DNA from: Platycnemis pennipes | Taxonomy: Eukaryota > Arthropoda > Insecta > Odonata > Platycnemididae | Direction: 5' to 3' | Assembly: GCA_933228895.1 (NCBI GenBank) | Contig: OW121857.1 | Span: forward strand, 1,736,001 to 1,800,000 | DNA: 64,000 nucleotides | In this document: positions 20,246 to 32,590 of the stretch, one piece after another | How the letters are laid out: every line of letters starts with the position of its first letter | Position numbering within the stretch: the stretch's first letter is position 1 | The notes under the pieces: model-generated | What the model saw: only the letters and a program-made list of their open reading frames with translations | Told to the model about the DNA's origin: nothing | Database searches by the model: none | Program-made: the position numbers and the translations under genes

Positions 20246-21945
20246 AGACAAAGGCACTCGGTAATTCTTTTCTTCCGACATTCTCCGTGTCAACGACGAC
20301 AGATTTTCTTGACGAACGATACTTCCGCATTTCCGTTTAATTATTTTAAATGTTCCGTATTTCTTTTATCTTGTGGGCACATAACCGGTTGGCAGAGGCT
20401 GGCATCCAATGAGATCTCGTCTAACAGAAAAAGGTTTTAACTGTGTTCAAATAAACTTAAGCAGCGATAAACGGCAGAGGATGAACTGACAAACTGAATT
20501 GACAGACATAAGCAGTTGCCTGAGAACGGAGTTACCAACCGATAATTTGGTAATATGCAAGTACTAACTTTCAACACGGAGTCACAGCGGTACCTCCTTG
20601 AAGAGTTTTTTTTACTCCTTTTATTGTTGACTTTCATTCCCATAAGAAAAGCATTGAATTCGGTGCAGATGTTTTTTCATTTACTTTTTTAAATTGGCAA
20701 CACTCAAGATAATGGTAAATATTTTTATCACGATATGAAAAAATGTAAGTGAAATTCAATTCTTCCGTTAAAGTTTCTTAATTAAAATCTCCTTGGCAAC
20801 CAGGCGAGAATATCCAGTTGAATCAGATTTTATAGACTTTAAATGGATGCTCTTTTAATCCTGCAGAATTTAAATTTCAGGGGTAAATGACTAATTGGAG
20901 AGCTGTAGTAAGATCTTTGTGGATGTAATTATCACGCTAACCACTCGTTGCATGGCAGAGTTCACGAACGACCAGCAGTGCAGATCACGAACGACCACCA
21001 GCAGAATACCAGAAGTTGTGGTATTCAGTAGAAATTTTGCAATCGTAGGGTTATAGGTAGGGACCTAATGTGCAGTAGGTATGTGCCCTCATTTTGCGTG
21101 CCTGCATTTTGTGTTAGACCTGAAAGGCACTGTTGTCATCGCATATAAGGTTTTGTTGGAGGCCCAATCGGCGGAGGTTCGCTAGAACAAGGCGTACGCC
21201 AAGGACTGCGACAGTATTTGCGGCTCCAATGGGAACAGTTTGGTGTGGACAAGGTGTGGAAAGTACGCAAAAAACAAGCGAAGTCAGCACCGAATCCATT
21301 GCTTTTGGTTTGGGAGTAACGGCGAATAATAAAGGGGTAGAAAAACACCAAAAGTGGCTTTCGGCGAAAATCGTGTTGTTGTGCGTCCCTACACCACAAT
21401 GGGGACTCAAAATTTTATCCTTGGATATGACCCAGGGCACACCTAAGAATGAAATTACGCTGCATTAATGTCACGAATGAAGGGCGTTAATGCAATTTCG
21501 GCTTTCAAGGGTATTCATAGAGATTGCTCGCATGCGAGTCATTGTAAAACGCTTATAAGACTAGGTTGACGATCATATGTTAAAAGCATTCCTTGATGCA
21601 TTTTCGTGAACAATACCGTGAATTGTCGTAATTAATGTCGGGCCACAAGTAAGCGAAGGTTTGGATTCGTTGTGTGTCGTTGGTTTGTTTGGGTGAACTC
21701 AGTGCGCAAAGGCTGCTACGTTGAGGCGTGCCTCTCTTGCATAAAAGATGGCAGCACCGAATCATTAAGTAGGTGTCATTTTTGTGAAACATTCAGGACA
21801 CATCCTTTTTTGGCCCTTCTATGGATTGGCATTAAAATAATGATGCCTTTCCATCATATATTTGGAGAAAAAAGACGTTGAAAAGCATCTATTTTATACG
21901 AGGTTAAACGGCAGAGCATGGCTATTACAGTAAAATTTGCAGGTC
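20246..21945. other. No gene or repeat recognised
   Basis: Overlapping open frames at 21130-21470 on both strands show no recognisable motif. The rest is AT-rich. Confidence 0.45.
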
Positions 21946-21950
21946 AGTAT

Positions 21951-22733
21951 CTATCTACATCTACATAATACCCTGCAAGCCACCACAAGGGTGTGTGGCA
22001 GGGGGTGATTTCTCACCAAACATGCACTACATATCATGCATAAAAAAGGAATAGTATTAATATAGTAGTCAGAACTACACTATTTAAAAATGATAGAAAT
22101 TGCAAAGAAAACATGCAAAAACATTCTGTTAGTAGGGTTAGCTTTAAGTACTCATACCAACATGCAGCTACCAATGCTATTCATTGCTACTCTCCGATAG
22201 GACATATTTACCGTTATTCGTATCTCTTATTGTGCGAGGGAAAAAGGACATTTTGAATCGGTCAGTTCGGCAATCAATTTCTCTAACTTTATGATTATGG
22301 TCCAGTCTGCCATAGTAAGTTGGGGTTCGTAAAATATTTTTAACATCATCACTGAAAATATTGCCTTGGAATTTGTGGAAGAGATTAAGTCTAAATTTCA
22401 ACCTGCGATCTGACAATGATTCCCATTTCAATTCATTTAATAGACTGGTTACGCTAATATAATTATCGTATCGTCCCTTTACAAATCTTGCCGATCTTCG
22501 CTGCACACGTTCAAGTTCATTACTTAGACCGATTTCGTAGGGATCCCATACACTGGCAGCATATTCCAAATGAGGTCTAACAAGGGAAAAGTAGCTGATT
22601 TCTCGTACATGATCGTCACATTTACCCAATACTCTTTTAATGAAACCCAGTTTTCGATTCGCTTGACCAATTATTTCACGAATGTGTTTACCCCAGGAAA
22701 GATCATTTGTCAGTCTTATTCCAAGATATTTAA
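21951..22733 (-). mobile_element. LINE family 2, 5-prime truncated, intact C-terminal frame
   Basis: From 22733 down it encodes KYLGIRLTNDLSWGKHIREI to the ORF2 stop at 22177, with no break over about 185 residues. It keeps the complete 3-prime UTR, hairpin (21971-22004) and GTAGAT-rich end. The protein is almost identical to the copy at 34.8-35.5 kb, so it inserted recently relative to the other elements. Confidence 0.9.
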
Positions 22734-24602
22734 AGTAATGTAAAGAGAAATGTCGTTTTGACATTAACCTAATATAAGATGCGCAATTTTATATAGAATT
22801 TAGCATTGCGGAAAAGTGCTCGCCGTACCACACTTTTTTAATTGATATTAATATTGTTTGCTGGAAAAAAAGTAGAAAAGCCTTATTTAAATGAAAGTGG
22901 CGCTACAGTATTTTCTTATCATTGGCAACGGTACTTGTAACGGAGCGTGCTTACAATCTTATTTACTAACTTAATTTAGTAAAACTAAGTAAGAATATAC
23001 CTTACCAAGGTCCTTCTTATATTTTGATGTAGGTATTTTAAATATTTCATTGGTTATTGACATGGTGTAATTAATACCAATGCTTCCAAATGGTAGTAAC
23101 GTCATTGTTGCCAAATAATTTTCAAAAATATGAATGTCAATAAATTCTAAACAAAGTATTGTATTTGCAAGGGAATAGTTTAAAACTAAGTAAGAAAATA
23201 TTTCACCTATTTTGGAATACGTATTAGCGGGATTGGGCATGTATTCTCTCTTTGTAAATTAAACGTGGCAATAACACGTCAGTCATGTTCTAAAGTGAAA
23301 ATGAGTTACAAGAGCTAGTAAAAGATAGAATGCAACTACAAAACGCTATATACTAGCATACTCATACAATTATTGTGCATGCGTTATCACCCTATAGATG
23401 ATTTTCCATATAGGTGTTTTTCTGGATCGGTATTTATTCATTTAATAACATGGCTATTTTACGGGAGTTTGAATCGCGGAGTCACGGTGCAACCTCTTAA
23501 AAGAGGCCAAATATAGAATGCCTCTCCTGGAGTAATTGGAGTTATTGGCGCCGTGAATAACACGCACCCATGGTAGAGTGTAAGGTGTGAGCGTAATTTG
23601 CTTCCTTCACCGCCGACGTCGCTGCAATCGGGAGTTGCTTCGACGAACTCTCGAATGCGTTATCCGCCATTCTGCCTCAGTTCTTCGTCGATCGATATTT
23701 TTGATTTAATGCAGCGTGACGCATTAAATATTTGCGCTTCATTAATTGGAATTGGAAAGCGCCTCAGCAAACTCGCTTTAATTCCACTCAGGTGTGTAAA
23801 TTAAAGCGGGAGGCTTTATTTAACGTTGACACCTTCGGACATCGCCCGAAACATTTCAAAATATACGATGGAATTTATCGGACGAGGCAGTGATTTTTGG
23901 ACGAGATATCGCGATAATAAGATAGTCGAGGACTTGAGGAGGGGCGAGAGAGGTCGTGCGTGCGCTTGAAATGGCCAGTGCCTCATCGTGGAATCGTCTC
24001 CATTCCCCAGTGTCCATCGTGCCAGGATTTTTCGCCAAATGGACATTCTAGTGCCTGGATTTATTTCGTTAATTTGGATTTACTCTCTCCGGCCGTGAAT
24101 CAGTTGGAGGCACATTCCCGGCGTGACACGGAGTGAACGTATTTTTCAGTCACCGATACGAACGATTGCTTCTGACTCTAACGAGAGGCCTGAGCTGTTT
24201 CAATAGGATGTCGCTGTTTCCATGGGGATGACGTCTCCAGCAGCGGGATTCGAGCCACGGACCTTTATCTTGACGGGCTACCCAGGAATCTTGATTCCAA
24301 ATACGCTTCCAGTAGCATCTTATCTTCGAGGAATACACGTCTCCAACCGTACAAGGCCATTCTCAAGTGATTGTAACTCTGCGTTAACTTGGTGACAGCA
24401 TTTTCATTCCATTAAAGCGGCTGGAAGTCTTCACTCCATGCAAGCTATCAGTCCATGCAAGCCAGTCCTTTTTCTGGCGCTTATGAGGACGCATCACAGC
24501 CACTGGCTGGGAATAGTTCTGCAGAAAATCCTCCAGGTGGCGAGCAGTCGCAACACATCAAGACTTTTTGCCGGAGAGGGTCTCATGGAAACGCACTGGC
24601 AA
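22734..24602. other. No gene recognised; weak tRNA-like patch near 24240-24270
   Basis: On the minus strand GGCTCGAATCCCGCTG at about 24242-24258 resembles a B-box, but no convincing T-arm stem or A-box accompanies it. Otherwise nothing is recognised. Confidence 0.4.
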
Positions 24603-24607
24603 CATCG

Positions 24608-27159
24608 CACAGTGGGCTGAAATACAAAAAAAAAACTTGCCCAAAATTCAAAATTTTGACTTATAAATTGAGACCCCGCAGTGTGTCATTTTGAGTTTGG
24701 TACATCCACGCTACAAAGAACCATAATGATTTTAATCTTTGAGCTTTTTTTAGATTAGTAGAGCCCGTTAAATTTGACAAAAATTGTCAAAATTCTAAGA
24801 AGTAGGTTTTTCGCGAAATCTCGTTCCTTGTCTTTGCTCGTATGGCCATCTGAGAGCAATTATGGCTATTTTAAAAGTATAAGTGATAAATGATAACCTT
24901 TTTAAAAGACAGTATGTGGTCGTTTTCGTATTTAAATTAATTTTCGATAATAATTATTAAACAAAATAAAATACCGTTTTTGGCCTGATTTTCACAAAAT
25001 ATTAACAAAATCTTTAGGAACGACACAAAACAACACTGAGGCACATAAAAGTGCAACATCTCTACTACGTGTTTATAAAAAAAACCTTGCCCCAACTTGC
25101 CTCCGCGCCATTTAAGATGAAATATGTACGTACGGACGTGTAGACGGGTCAACCGCCCGGCGCCGAAATTAGCGTAATGAATATTTTTATTTTGTACCTA
25201 ATAACCTGTACTCAAAATTTTATCCCTTTCTCCATAGTTCTGGACCTAAGGCCAATGATGTTGCTAAAATAAGTTAGTACAGCGAGAACCACGAAGACTA
25301 GAACCACCTTCGCGGCTCCTGGCAATTAACAACCTCGTGAAGTATGAAACAGCAGAATGTTCACTTGTGTTCAACGAAATGTAGATCCTTCCGTGTTACC
25401 CTTCCAAAAGGACAAGCCACAATACTTTATGAGCGAGCGTGGTCATACCCGGGCCGTAATCCTCCTTGACCCTGAACACACATTCCCCCAGACTTTTGTC
25501 CCTAGTAAGATCCCTCACTCAAGTTTTCTACTTCCCCGAACAGCACTTGGCTTGATAAGACAACATTTAAAACTCCTTCCAAATGTGCCGCTAATTAGTT
25601 TATTACCCTTTCACAAGCAAATCGGTTTATGTGCCCCAGAGCATCGACTCTCTCAGACACGTGTCACGTGATTCGCCAAAATAATTTGTGGGTTTTTCCG
25701 AGAATGTGAATTTCCCATTGGTTCAGAAATTTTCTCTCCCACTCGCGATTCAGTCTCATTTTGCTGCTGCGAGTGGAAGTACTCGAGGGTTTTCGGCTCA
25801 TGGACACGGGAAGGAGGAGTTGTTAGCCACCTATCAGGAGAGAACCAGAGAACGGAAAGAGCGTGCTTCAGAGCGACAACATTGGATCTCAGGTCTCGAA
25901 GTTGTCGCACAATAAAAGAGATTTTACAATTATCTTTTGCTGGATTATCAGTAGTTTTTTATGTTGGTTTAGATTAATTACACCGACACAAAGGAGAAGA
26001 TGATTCCTGAAAAAAATCCTCTCAAGGAAAAATGCTGAAATTATGCTGACACATACATTATGCTGACAGTTGCGGAACTGGAAGTTGGGTCAAAGAAGGC
26101 AGCTGCGCTAAAATATGTGTGAAAAAATTTAACATGGCAATAGATTCCAATAAATGTAGTGTTGTCGCAGTTCATGGATAGATGTTTTTTTAGTACTGGA
26201 AGATTCTCTGAGAGATATCTCTGGGGTGCAGGCAAAAGGACATCAAAGAGGTAGCACCACTCGAGGAAGATGTCTTGGAAAGAGGAATTCTGGGATATTT
26301 TCCAAAGATCGCTACTAAGTTCGGATCCACTAATTTCAACGAGAGAAATACTGGAAAACAAACGGAGAATGTCCAGAGAGGCACGGAATCTTGTTCTGAG
26401 AGAGGGGTCGACAGATTCGGAGGACAATGATGATGTAGGTACAATCGGGATCAGATGAACAAGTTGGAAGGTGTGTTTATTGTGACCAGGCTACAAAATA
26501 ATTAACAAACACGAACAGAAAACAACAAAAGCATAACAAAATAAATGATAACAATGACTCTGGTCACTAAGGTCTGTTTGGGAAGATCCCCCTTCAGGGC
26601 TCCGTGAATATCACTGGATGTTAGAGTTCATTTAGGTGCAGTACTCGGATGAAGAGACTAAGAACTGATAAAGTGTATAGATTAAGTGTTCTTTAAAGTG
26701 CTTTCTTTCTTGTTATTCCGAGTTGAATTCCGTTCCAATTCAACCCATCGTTCACATTTTAAAGAAATTCTGATGCTAATTTTAGTAACTATCTACATTC
26801 AGTAGTTTTCTGTATCGATGTTTGTATCCATATCTGCATCGATACTCTATAAGGTAAGCAGTGTTCGTCAAACATCGATATCCGCTAGTGAACGATAGTT
26901 GTTTTCAGACGTTTGAAATATTCTCTTCCAGCGAAAATCAATTTTAATTGACCGCTCGTATGATTGCTAGCGATGTGGATTTCATGGTTTCCGCCATTTT
27001 GTCCTAAAGTGGTCCGAGACCAGTCTACGGGCTCGAATCGTTGGATTTAAGTTTGAGACCTAACTAGCACGGTGTTGTGAAAATTTCAATGCTTTAGTTT
27101 TAAAAACAACTTGGAGATGTGAATTTTGGTTGGGTTTTTTTCCATTTCAGCTCACTGTG
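24608..27159. mobile_element. Transib-like DNA element with RSS-like ends, 2552 bp
   Basis: The left end reads CACAGTG-GGCTGAAATAC-AAAAAAAAAAC, and the right end, reverse-complemented, CACAGTG-AGCTGAAATGG-AAAAAAACC. A perfect 5-bp duplication, CATCG, flanks it (24603-24607 and 27160-27164). A CACWRTG-type heptamer with 5-bp GC-containing duplications is the known signature of Transib elements, the group related to RAG1. I find no RAG1-like transposase inside; the open frames at 26041-26460 are unrecognised. It is therefore a non-autonomous or decayed member, or another superfamily with convergent ends. Confidence 0.6.
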
Positions 27160-27164
27160 CATCG

Positions 27165-27689
27165 GTGCTTAGGAAGTCTTTTGGGGGAACGAAAGGGAGG
27201 TCTTTCCCCTCCTCTCTTGCAACATACAATCCCCCCCCCCTCCTTTCTTGGAAGATCCATTCCGCAAGCTTCATCACCCGAAATCCGACACGATGTTTGA
27301 AGTGATAGAAAACGGAAGGCCGGGTCACTTCGCTGTGGTCTCTGCTCGCCCGGAGTAACCCCTTCCCCAACTCCCTCCCCCTCAAGGGTCACTAAGTTGT
27401 GTTGAACACTTGTGGCAACAAGTAGCAAAAGCATTGACCGTATTGACGTTAGCAGAGAGTTCCGTCCCTAGCCTACCACACCCGCACCTGATTCTTTCTC
27501 CGATATCACACTGTGTGCTCTCTGATTCCAGCAGTGGAGTTGAGTATACTTACAATCCCTCTCTCATTATTTTAAACATTAAAGCACTATAGGTTGCTAT
27601 TTTCAATCGAAAACTCTAATTGTTTACTATATGCAAGCACCTTATACAGGTCATCATAAAACACTTCCATGAAGTCACCTATTGACATG
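27165..27689. other. No gene or repeat recognised
   Basis: It contains a C-run near 27230. The open frames on the minus strand look compositional. Confidence 0.45.
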
Positions 27690-27910
27690 TCGCAGTGTAA
27701 TCAAAATTACCTTCGCCAAGTTTTCACAACTTGTAGAGGGCAGCTCATTGCATATGTCCGAAATAAGAGGCCGTAAGAAGTTTCCTTCTCATGCCAAGAG
27801 ACACTTCCAGACTGTAGAGCTGTATCCTCAATTCTGAGAATATCTTCATCAGACTTTTGATGATCTCTAATAAATGTATACTTTGCTGTTTCGTAGTCTG
27901 TGGAAGACAT
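27690..27910 (-). pseudogene. YqaJ-like nuclease domain remnant
   Basis: On the minus strand, ALQSGSVSWHEK is followed, after a frame change, by RRKLLTASYF and, after another one-base change, ICNELPSTSCENLAKVIL. This resembles the start of YqaJ/lambda-exonuclease-like domains (W-E-R-RLTASNFG-C-R-TSC-NLVK), common in arthropod selfish-element proteins. The acidic catalytic residues that follow in the family are not visible. Two indels within 60 bases make it a pseudogene. Identification is by motif only. Confidence 0.4.
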
Positions 27911-30572
27911 ATTGGACCGTTCAGTCCATAATGAGAACGATCACTTGTCTCTTTAGGAATTGATTTTCTGGCTCCGGGTTGAATCTGTTTCCTAACGTAA
28001 GTTATTTTTGTAATTTCCGGTTCATGTCCGTTCTATAATAGCCCCGAACTTGCACAAAACATATTTTTATGCAGCCAATTCCCGGAGTTGATACGAATAC
28101 CAGCACACCTTCCTTGATATGTTCTGCGCTGTGCAAAATTAATTCGCCTTCCTCCGATAATTTTTGCTACGATGGAATTAAATTGCTCCACTGGGTTGCT
28201 GTCTCATAAGACTCATTCTGTGCCGACTCAAATTTTGAAATATCTCTTCCAACTTTGGGAGGAGTGCACTTGTTGTATAATCCTCATGGATATTATTTCC
28301 ATGCACATCATCTCCGGAACAAAAGTAAGGAGCGAATTTGGAGTGGTCTCCGAAGACTGCTCTGCAGCCGAACACAGGGTGGCTGCCGGCAAGGCCTGAG
28401 AAACGAACATTTGTCCAGTTTCATTTTTGTAAGGCACACAACGCGTTCCGGCACTCGACGCAGGTCTCAAGTCTATGTCTTGAAGTATTTGGCGTTGAAG
28501 TGGGATTTGGGAGAACCATGTTGGCAGAGGCGATGGGAAAGGCTTCAAGGGGACACGTTGAATGGCATCCTTCAACCACGGTCCAATGTTGGTGCAGAAA
28601 TAATGGCGGTGAACTCCCTGCAGCTGGGAGAACCCTTGTGGCCCAGAAGGGTTTCTGAATTTCTTTTTCCGCGAGTGCTAAGTTGTGTTCACCCGCTGAG
28701 GGAGTAGGTAAGCCGTGCAGCAGGCGCATGGCCCAGGCTGAAACTTTGCGACAGAAGATAGCGAGGCCTAATTGCTTCGTAATCCTTTAATTTCCCAGCT
28801 GTCGCTCACTCCGCAGTGATATTTACTGGTGGATTATTCTGTAAGAAACTTAAATCTCTCCGTCATGCTAATTCAAAGGGTGCTTTGGGTCTCAGGGAGA
28901 TGGAACCCTCATTTTCTCACTCCTTTAAGGGCTTAGAGTGTTTTAAGGGCCACCCGCGCGGAAAACACGCTTTTGCGAAAGGACGCTCGTGATAACGCGT
29001 TGCCATCTCCAAATCGAGGTCAGGCGGCTCTTTCACTTTATATCCCATGTCTCTAATCCTGCGATTGTGCCGAAAGCGAACTTCTTCGGGCATTGGAAGC
29101 GTTGGGTGTGATATCACACTGTGCATTCCCAATGTCGTGTGGGAATGGGGTCGTTTACCATATTTTTTTTATTGCCGAATCTGGTAGAGTTTGTAAAATA
29201 AAAGGACCCGTATTTTTCCGTTTTCTGATCCGACAATTATTTCCCGAGTTATAAGCGGCGAAAAACTGATGTTTTTAACCCTTTCGGAAAAGTGGGTGTG
29301 GTGCAACCTCTGACGTATATCGACTTCGTCCAATCACAACTGAGCCCGCGAAGCTACTTCGCCTTATCGCAAAGGGGGGGACACAGCTGACACGGCCAAT
29401 GGGAGCGATTTCGACAGCATCTGTGCGAGCAGACCTTCCGAGAACCCCCCTCCACTCCCTTCCCCCTCCCCTGAAAGCAGTCAAGGACGGGAGGAAAATG
29501 ACGTCAATGTTATCACAGCAGCATTTTCGGTGGGCGTCACCTTTTGCTTATTTTAATTTTGGATTTATGAGTGAATGGTTGGGGTTAGAAGATTAATTTT
29601 TTCACTAAAATTCGTTTTTCTTTTCCATCTAACGATTTCGCGTACAAAATTGCGATTTCGGTTCCGAGTAAACGCCCCCATTGGAGCAGTTTCTTCTGGA
29701 GAGCCCCCCCCCCTAATTGGATGACGCAATGAATGCAGAAATCACTGGCGCAGTAAGGGAAGGGAATTCAAGAGAGATAAATATATGTTTATTAGTACTT
29801 GCTAGCACTATTACTACCGTCCTAATTAAGTGCTCGTGGCACTAATATGTGTACTAAGGAATGTGGAGGATAACATCAGTAATAGCAGTTACAAGAGAAG
29901 TGTCCTTCAAGGTCATATCCCGCAGGGCACGAGGAGCCGGCAGGCAGGGTTCCTGGTCCCCTTCGCCAGGGCACAGACCCTTGCTTGACCACCGCGGCCG
30001 AGGCGTGGCAGTGCCTAAGTAAGGGCGGCTTCGTAGCTCGGCGCCGCGGCGCTTACGATGGATTTCGCCGCGGAAGGATATCTGTGGCCCTTCATAGCTC
30101 TGCATGAAAAAAGAAGATCGCAATGCGTTGCACTGGAACTTGTCTCGCCTTGTGTGCCTCTCATCACGGTTGAATCTAACTTGTTGAGTTTCGTCTCCTT
30201 TCTCCCTCCTGCTTGGGCATTATGGTTAGCAATAGTTTATTTTAGTTGGGGATAGTATAGTTTAATTTAGTATGGGAATAGTTTAGTTCATTTTAGTTTT
30301 TAAATACTAGGACCATCAGCTATATATTAATACTTTGCTGTGTATTAGTTATAAAACTTGAAGATGGCGTGCATACTCCAATGAGACATCAGATGACAAT
30401 GAGAAACTACGCCACGTGGGTACGCGCAATGCAATCTTCACTAAACTCTTATTTCTGGGATAGCAACGACTTCCCTTCTTCAATTATAACTTCAACACTT
30501 CATGACAGCACCAATCTTCGTAATACATCTCATGCGCGCTCATTTAAAGTGTCCAATATAACACATCCACCA
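27911..30572. other. No gene recognised
   Basis: Several overlapping open frames at 28170-28730 exist on both strands without recognisable motifs; they may be further decayed parts of the element carrying the YqaJ-like remnant. The stretch at 29150-29700 looks repeat-like, with A/T-runs and G/C-runs, but I cannot find its ends. Confidence 0.35.
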
Positions 30573-30834
30573 TGAACGCTGGGTGATTCGAATTCACCCT
30601 CTTCTTGCCGCTGGGATTCAGCAAGGCTGAATATATTTGTGGCAGCCGCAGGCCGTTTAAGCGCTAGTCAGCGACTCTCAGCGGTCTCACGTCATGATTT
30701 CCAAAGTCGTGTTCTCATTGGCTGATTTCTGCCGCTGGAGCTCCGCCTCCGAGCTATAAAGCCCCCTCGATCATCATATCCACATACGTATGTCTTTTCT
30801 GTCCAGCCCAACACTTTGGCGCCCAGAGTGTGGG
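30573..30834 (+). mobile_element. LTR-retrotransposon remnant: LTR end and primer-binding site
   Basis: TGGCGCCCAGAGTGTGGG (30817-30834) has the form of a Gypsy-type primer-binding site. Upstream, AACA ends a possible LTR, with TATAAA at 30755-30760 about 55 bases before it. The LTR start is not fixed; I set it loosely at TGAACG (30573). No gag or pol follows, and a family-2 LINE begins 60 bases downstream. No second LTR is seen in the window. Confidence 0.4.
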
Positions 30835-30895
30835 ATGGCGGACGACTGACCTAGCCTCGGGAGGAGGGGGTGATCGGACACACCCCCCTTACACA

Positions 30896-31507
30896 TATGC
30901 TGCCAGTGTATGGGATCCCTACGAAATCGGTCTAAGTAATGAACTTGAACGTGTGCAGCGAAGATCGGCAAGATTTGTAAAGGGACGGTACGATAATTAT
31001 ATTAGCGTAACCAGTCTATTAAATGAATTGAAATGGGAATCATTGTCAGATCGCAGGTTGAAATTTAGACTTAATCTCTTAAACAAATTCCAAGGCAATA
31101 TTTTCAGTGATGATGTTAAAAATATTTTACGAACCCCAACTTACTATGGCAGACTGGACCATAATCATAAAATTAGAGAAATTGATTGCGAACTGACCGA
31201 TTCAAAATGTCACTTTTCCCTCGTACAATTAGAGATACGAATAACGGTAAATATGTCCTATCGGAGAGTAGCAATGAATAGCATTGATAGCTGCATGTTG
31301 GTATGAATACTTAAAGCTAACCCTACTAACAGAATGTTTTTGCATGTTTTATTTGCAATTTCTATCTTTTTTAAATAGTGTAGTTCTGACTACTATATTA
31401 ATACTATTCCTTTTTTATGCATTATATGTAGTGCATGTTTGGTGAGAAATCACCCCCTGCCACACACCCTTGTGGTGGCTTGCAGGGTATTATGTAGATG
31501 TAGATGT
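30896..31507 (+). mobile_element. LINE family 2, 5-prime truncated
   Basis: It starts at YAASVWDPYEIGLSNELERV and has a complete 3-prime UTR with the hairpin at 31455-31488. A one-base deletion near 31188 shifts the frame after REIDC, so the last 40 residues differ from other copies. ACACACCCCC occurs at 30878-30887 and 31508-31517, a likely target-site duplication. Seven unexplained bases (TTACACA) lie at the 5-prime junction. Confidence 0.85.
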
Positions 31508-31517
31508 ACACACCCCC

Positions 31518-31979
31518 ACACTGGTACTCATCCCCTGTTCCCCTCCCCTCGATTTTTCTCACGGGCAGTTTGTTCTCGAGCCAATTGTACTTGAACGCAG
31601 TTTCCTGTTCACTCCGACCAGATAACGGTTCACAACTTGTGGACGAAATATTTGTAAACAATGAAAAGTTACCAAACTTCGGCAAAGTTCAACAGTCGTT
31701 TTCTGAAGAAATGCCAAATGAAATAGGACAAAAAACTAACGCCAAGTGCCTAGTGCAGTTGAGGGATTCGGAGTTAGGGGGTTGGTGCCTTCCCAAGCCA
31801 AGGCCTGTGAGGCTGAGAACCAATTGCCACCTTGTGAAGGCACCAACCTACTCGAGTTTCTCCGTTGGTTGGCAACCATGGTTGCCATGGTTGATAGGGA
31901 ACGCGAACATAAATGAAATCTCTGTCTAGATCTGCGCGCCACATGGCTCGCTGCGATTCGTGGCGTTATCGCAGACTGG
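31518..31979. other. No gene or repeat recognised
   Basis: An open frame of about 140 codons runs through here but shows no family resemblance. The inverted words GGTTGGTGCCTT and AAGGCACCAACC (31781-31852) suggest a decayed hairpin. Confidence 0.35.
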
Positions 31980-32590
31980 CGCTATGTTGATAATTCAATA
32001 TCGGGATACGATAATTGTAGCATGTCGATATGTGGCGATAACGATAACTCATATCGTGACGATGAATATCGTCTTATCGTGCCCCGATAAAATATCAAGA
32101 TATTTTAACATATCGCGAATACGATTTTGAGTTTTTAAAATCGACGCTATATCGTTGCTCGATAAAATATCGCGATAAATATCACGATAAAATATCAGTG
32201 GTCTAATAAACTATAAGACCACTGAAATTGAAAGAGAAGTGAGAGAGAACTGCTGAGAACTATTAATTAGCGGAATAGTAAGTTTTCAAACGTACTTGCT
32301 CCAGCGAATGGCAACGTCTTTTTCCGACACGATTAACCGGTGAAACATCACGATATTTTATCGGAGCGCAATATCGCGATATTTTATCGCAATATTTTTC
32401 ACGATATTTTATCGTGATATTTATCACGGTATTTTATCTAATCGCAATATCACGATATTTTATCTAATCGCAATATCACGATATTTTATCGAGCAACGAT
32501 ATATCGTCAATTTTAAAAACTCATAATCGTATTCGCGATGTGTTAAAATATCGCGATATTTTACGATGTATCGACTTATCGTCTAGGCCT
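31980..32590. repeat. Large TATCG-rich inverted repeat
   Basis: About 80 bases at 32095-32175 are nearly exactly inverted at 32475-32555, including GCGAATACGAT, TGAGTTTTTAAAAT and TATATCGTTGCTCGATAAAA. Beyond the core both arms consist of CGATAAAATATCGCGATA-type words. The right arm also holds two direct copies of TATCTAATCGCAATATCACG (32437-32476). It could be a fold-back element with satellite-like arms. No coding frame. Confidence 0.75.

Noticed and set aside
21114..21468. Open frames of about 110 codons on both strands
   Set aside because: Mirror-image openness with no family motif; likely chance.
26041..26460. Frames inside the Transib-like element as a transposase remnant
   Set aside because: Neither strand shows RAG1-core-like or other DDE motifs.
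28172..28729. Several overlapping frames up to 150 codons at 28.2-28.7 kb
   Set aside because: I looked for SWIM zinc fingers or gag motifs that would accompany the YqaJ-like remnant and saw none. Without a motif I do not call a gene.
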